Made by a program: the position numbers and the translations under genes. From the NCBI GenBank assembly GCA_016278725.1, contig JADQBG010000011.1, forward strand, positions 62,001-126,000: 64,000 bases of DNA, given 5' to 3'. Of the stretch, positions 63,732 to 64,000 are shown piece by piece. Below the pieces are notes generated by a model. It did not search any database, was not told the DNA's origin, and worked only from the letters and a program-made list of their open reading frames with translations. Every line of letters starts with the position of its first letter. Positions within the stretch are counted from its first letter, which is position 1. This DNA is from Actinomycetota bacterium (GTDB lineage Bacteria; Actinomycetota; Thermoleophilia; RBG-16-64-13).

Positions 63732-64000
63732 TCAGTCTTCGACAGGCTCGGTCGCGCCGGCCTCCGTGGCCTCGTCGGCCTCCGTGGCCTCGCCGGCCTC
63801 CTTGGCCTCGCCGGCCACACCCTCGCGGGTGCCGGAGTCGTCATCCCCTTGGATGCGCTCGACCGGCGCGTCCTTCCAGAGGTTGTCCAGCCGGTAGAAA
63901 TCGCGGGCCTCGGGGGTGAACACGTGAACGACGAAGTCCAGGTAGTCCATTAGGATCCAGTCCGCCTGCTCTTGGCCTTCCACGTGGCTCGGGATCAACC
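63732..64000 (-). CDS. rsfS: Ribosomal silencing factor RsfS (5' part beyond window)
   Basis: The visible C-terminal part of RsfS/Iojap binds L14 and blocks subunit joining under starvation. Diagnostic sequence is [37 protein letters not shown]. The start lies beyond the right edge. The last ~30 residues are an unusual Ala/Glu-rich tail ([12 protein letters not shown]) encoded by 18-bp repeats, absent from typical family members. Confidence 0.9.
   Translation of the reverse strand, partial: LIPSHVEGQEQADWILMDYLDFVVHVFTPEARDFYRLDNLWKDAPVERIQGDDDSGTREGVAGEAKEAGEATEADEATEAGATEPVED
63760..63813. repeat. Three 18-bp tandem repeats in the rsfS 3' end
   Basis: Units 63760-63777, 63778-63795 and 63796-63813 are near-identical and encode the Glu/Ala-rich C-terminal tail of RsfS. 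Confidence 0.85.

Overview
The window is high-GC bacterial DNA with densely packed genes, mostly on the minus strand, with many 4-bp ATGA-type overlaps. One block, read on the minus strand, runs uvrC-ogt-rapZ-yvcK-whiA-gap-pgk-tpiA-gpmI and then secG. With WhiA present, this is the gene order typical of Actinomycetota. The Wood-Ljungdahl accessory genes, NiFe-hydrogenase maturation genes and Hdr/Qmo-type redox genes point to an anaerobic, probably acetogenic or H2/CO-using actinobacterium; Sod implies some oxygen exposure. The class cannot be fixed from this sequence.

Layout. 1-4.4 kb: formyl-THF synthetase, a RACo-type corrinoid reactivator and CooC (cut by the left edge) form a C1/CO operon. 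4.5-10 kb: LarC (nickel pincer cofactor), an XRE regulator with a CPBP membrane protease, a small zincin, rdgB, rph and murI. 10.1-16.1 kb: a plus-strand hypF-hypD-hypE-hypA-hypB island without hypC. 16.2-23.4 kb: YihY, an MFS transporter, glycerate 2-kinase, Fe/Mn-Sod, a PfpI protein, a cyclic-2,3-diphosphoglycerate synthetase homologue and the RNase P RNA. 23.4-29.3 kb: an oligopeptide ABC transporter (oppABCDF). 29.4-41.1 kb: secG, an ECF sigma/anti-sigma pair, lower glycolysis and the whiA-yvcK-rapZ-uvrC block. 41.3-54.4 kb: fabI, an M42 peptidase, otsB with a GalT-like gene, prpE, hflX, AIM24-like, OsmC-like and uvrA. 54.4-56.1 kb: a PAS protein, a DUF2892 protein and a small accessory module with a VOC gene bounded by 12-bp inverted repeats.

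56.2-63.4 kb holds the most interesting system: one tightly overlapped operon, tusA-mvhD-hdrA(GltD insertion)-hdrA-wHTH-dsrE2-qmoC-like. It joins two sulfur-relay proteins (TusA, DsrE2) to flavin/FeS electron-transfer subunits with an NAD(P)H-type module and a membrane FeS/cytochrome b-like subunit. It appears to be driven by a sigma70-like promoter that carries two 14-bp CsoR/CstR-type operator-like sites. I infer a persulfide- or thiol-responsive link between sulfane sulfur, pyridine nucleotides and the quinone pool. tRNA-Ala(GGC) and a partial rsfS close the window.

Two DNA-level themes recur. Several genes appear to be leaderless, with a TANNNT box 6-8 nt before a start codon that lacks a Shine-Dalgarno. 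Several gene 3' ends carry short tandem duplications, often including the stop codon.
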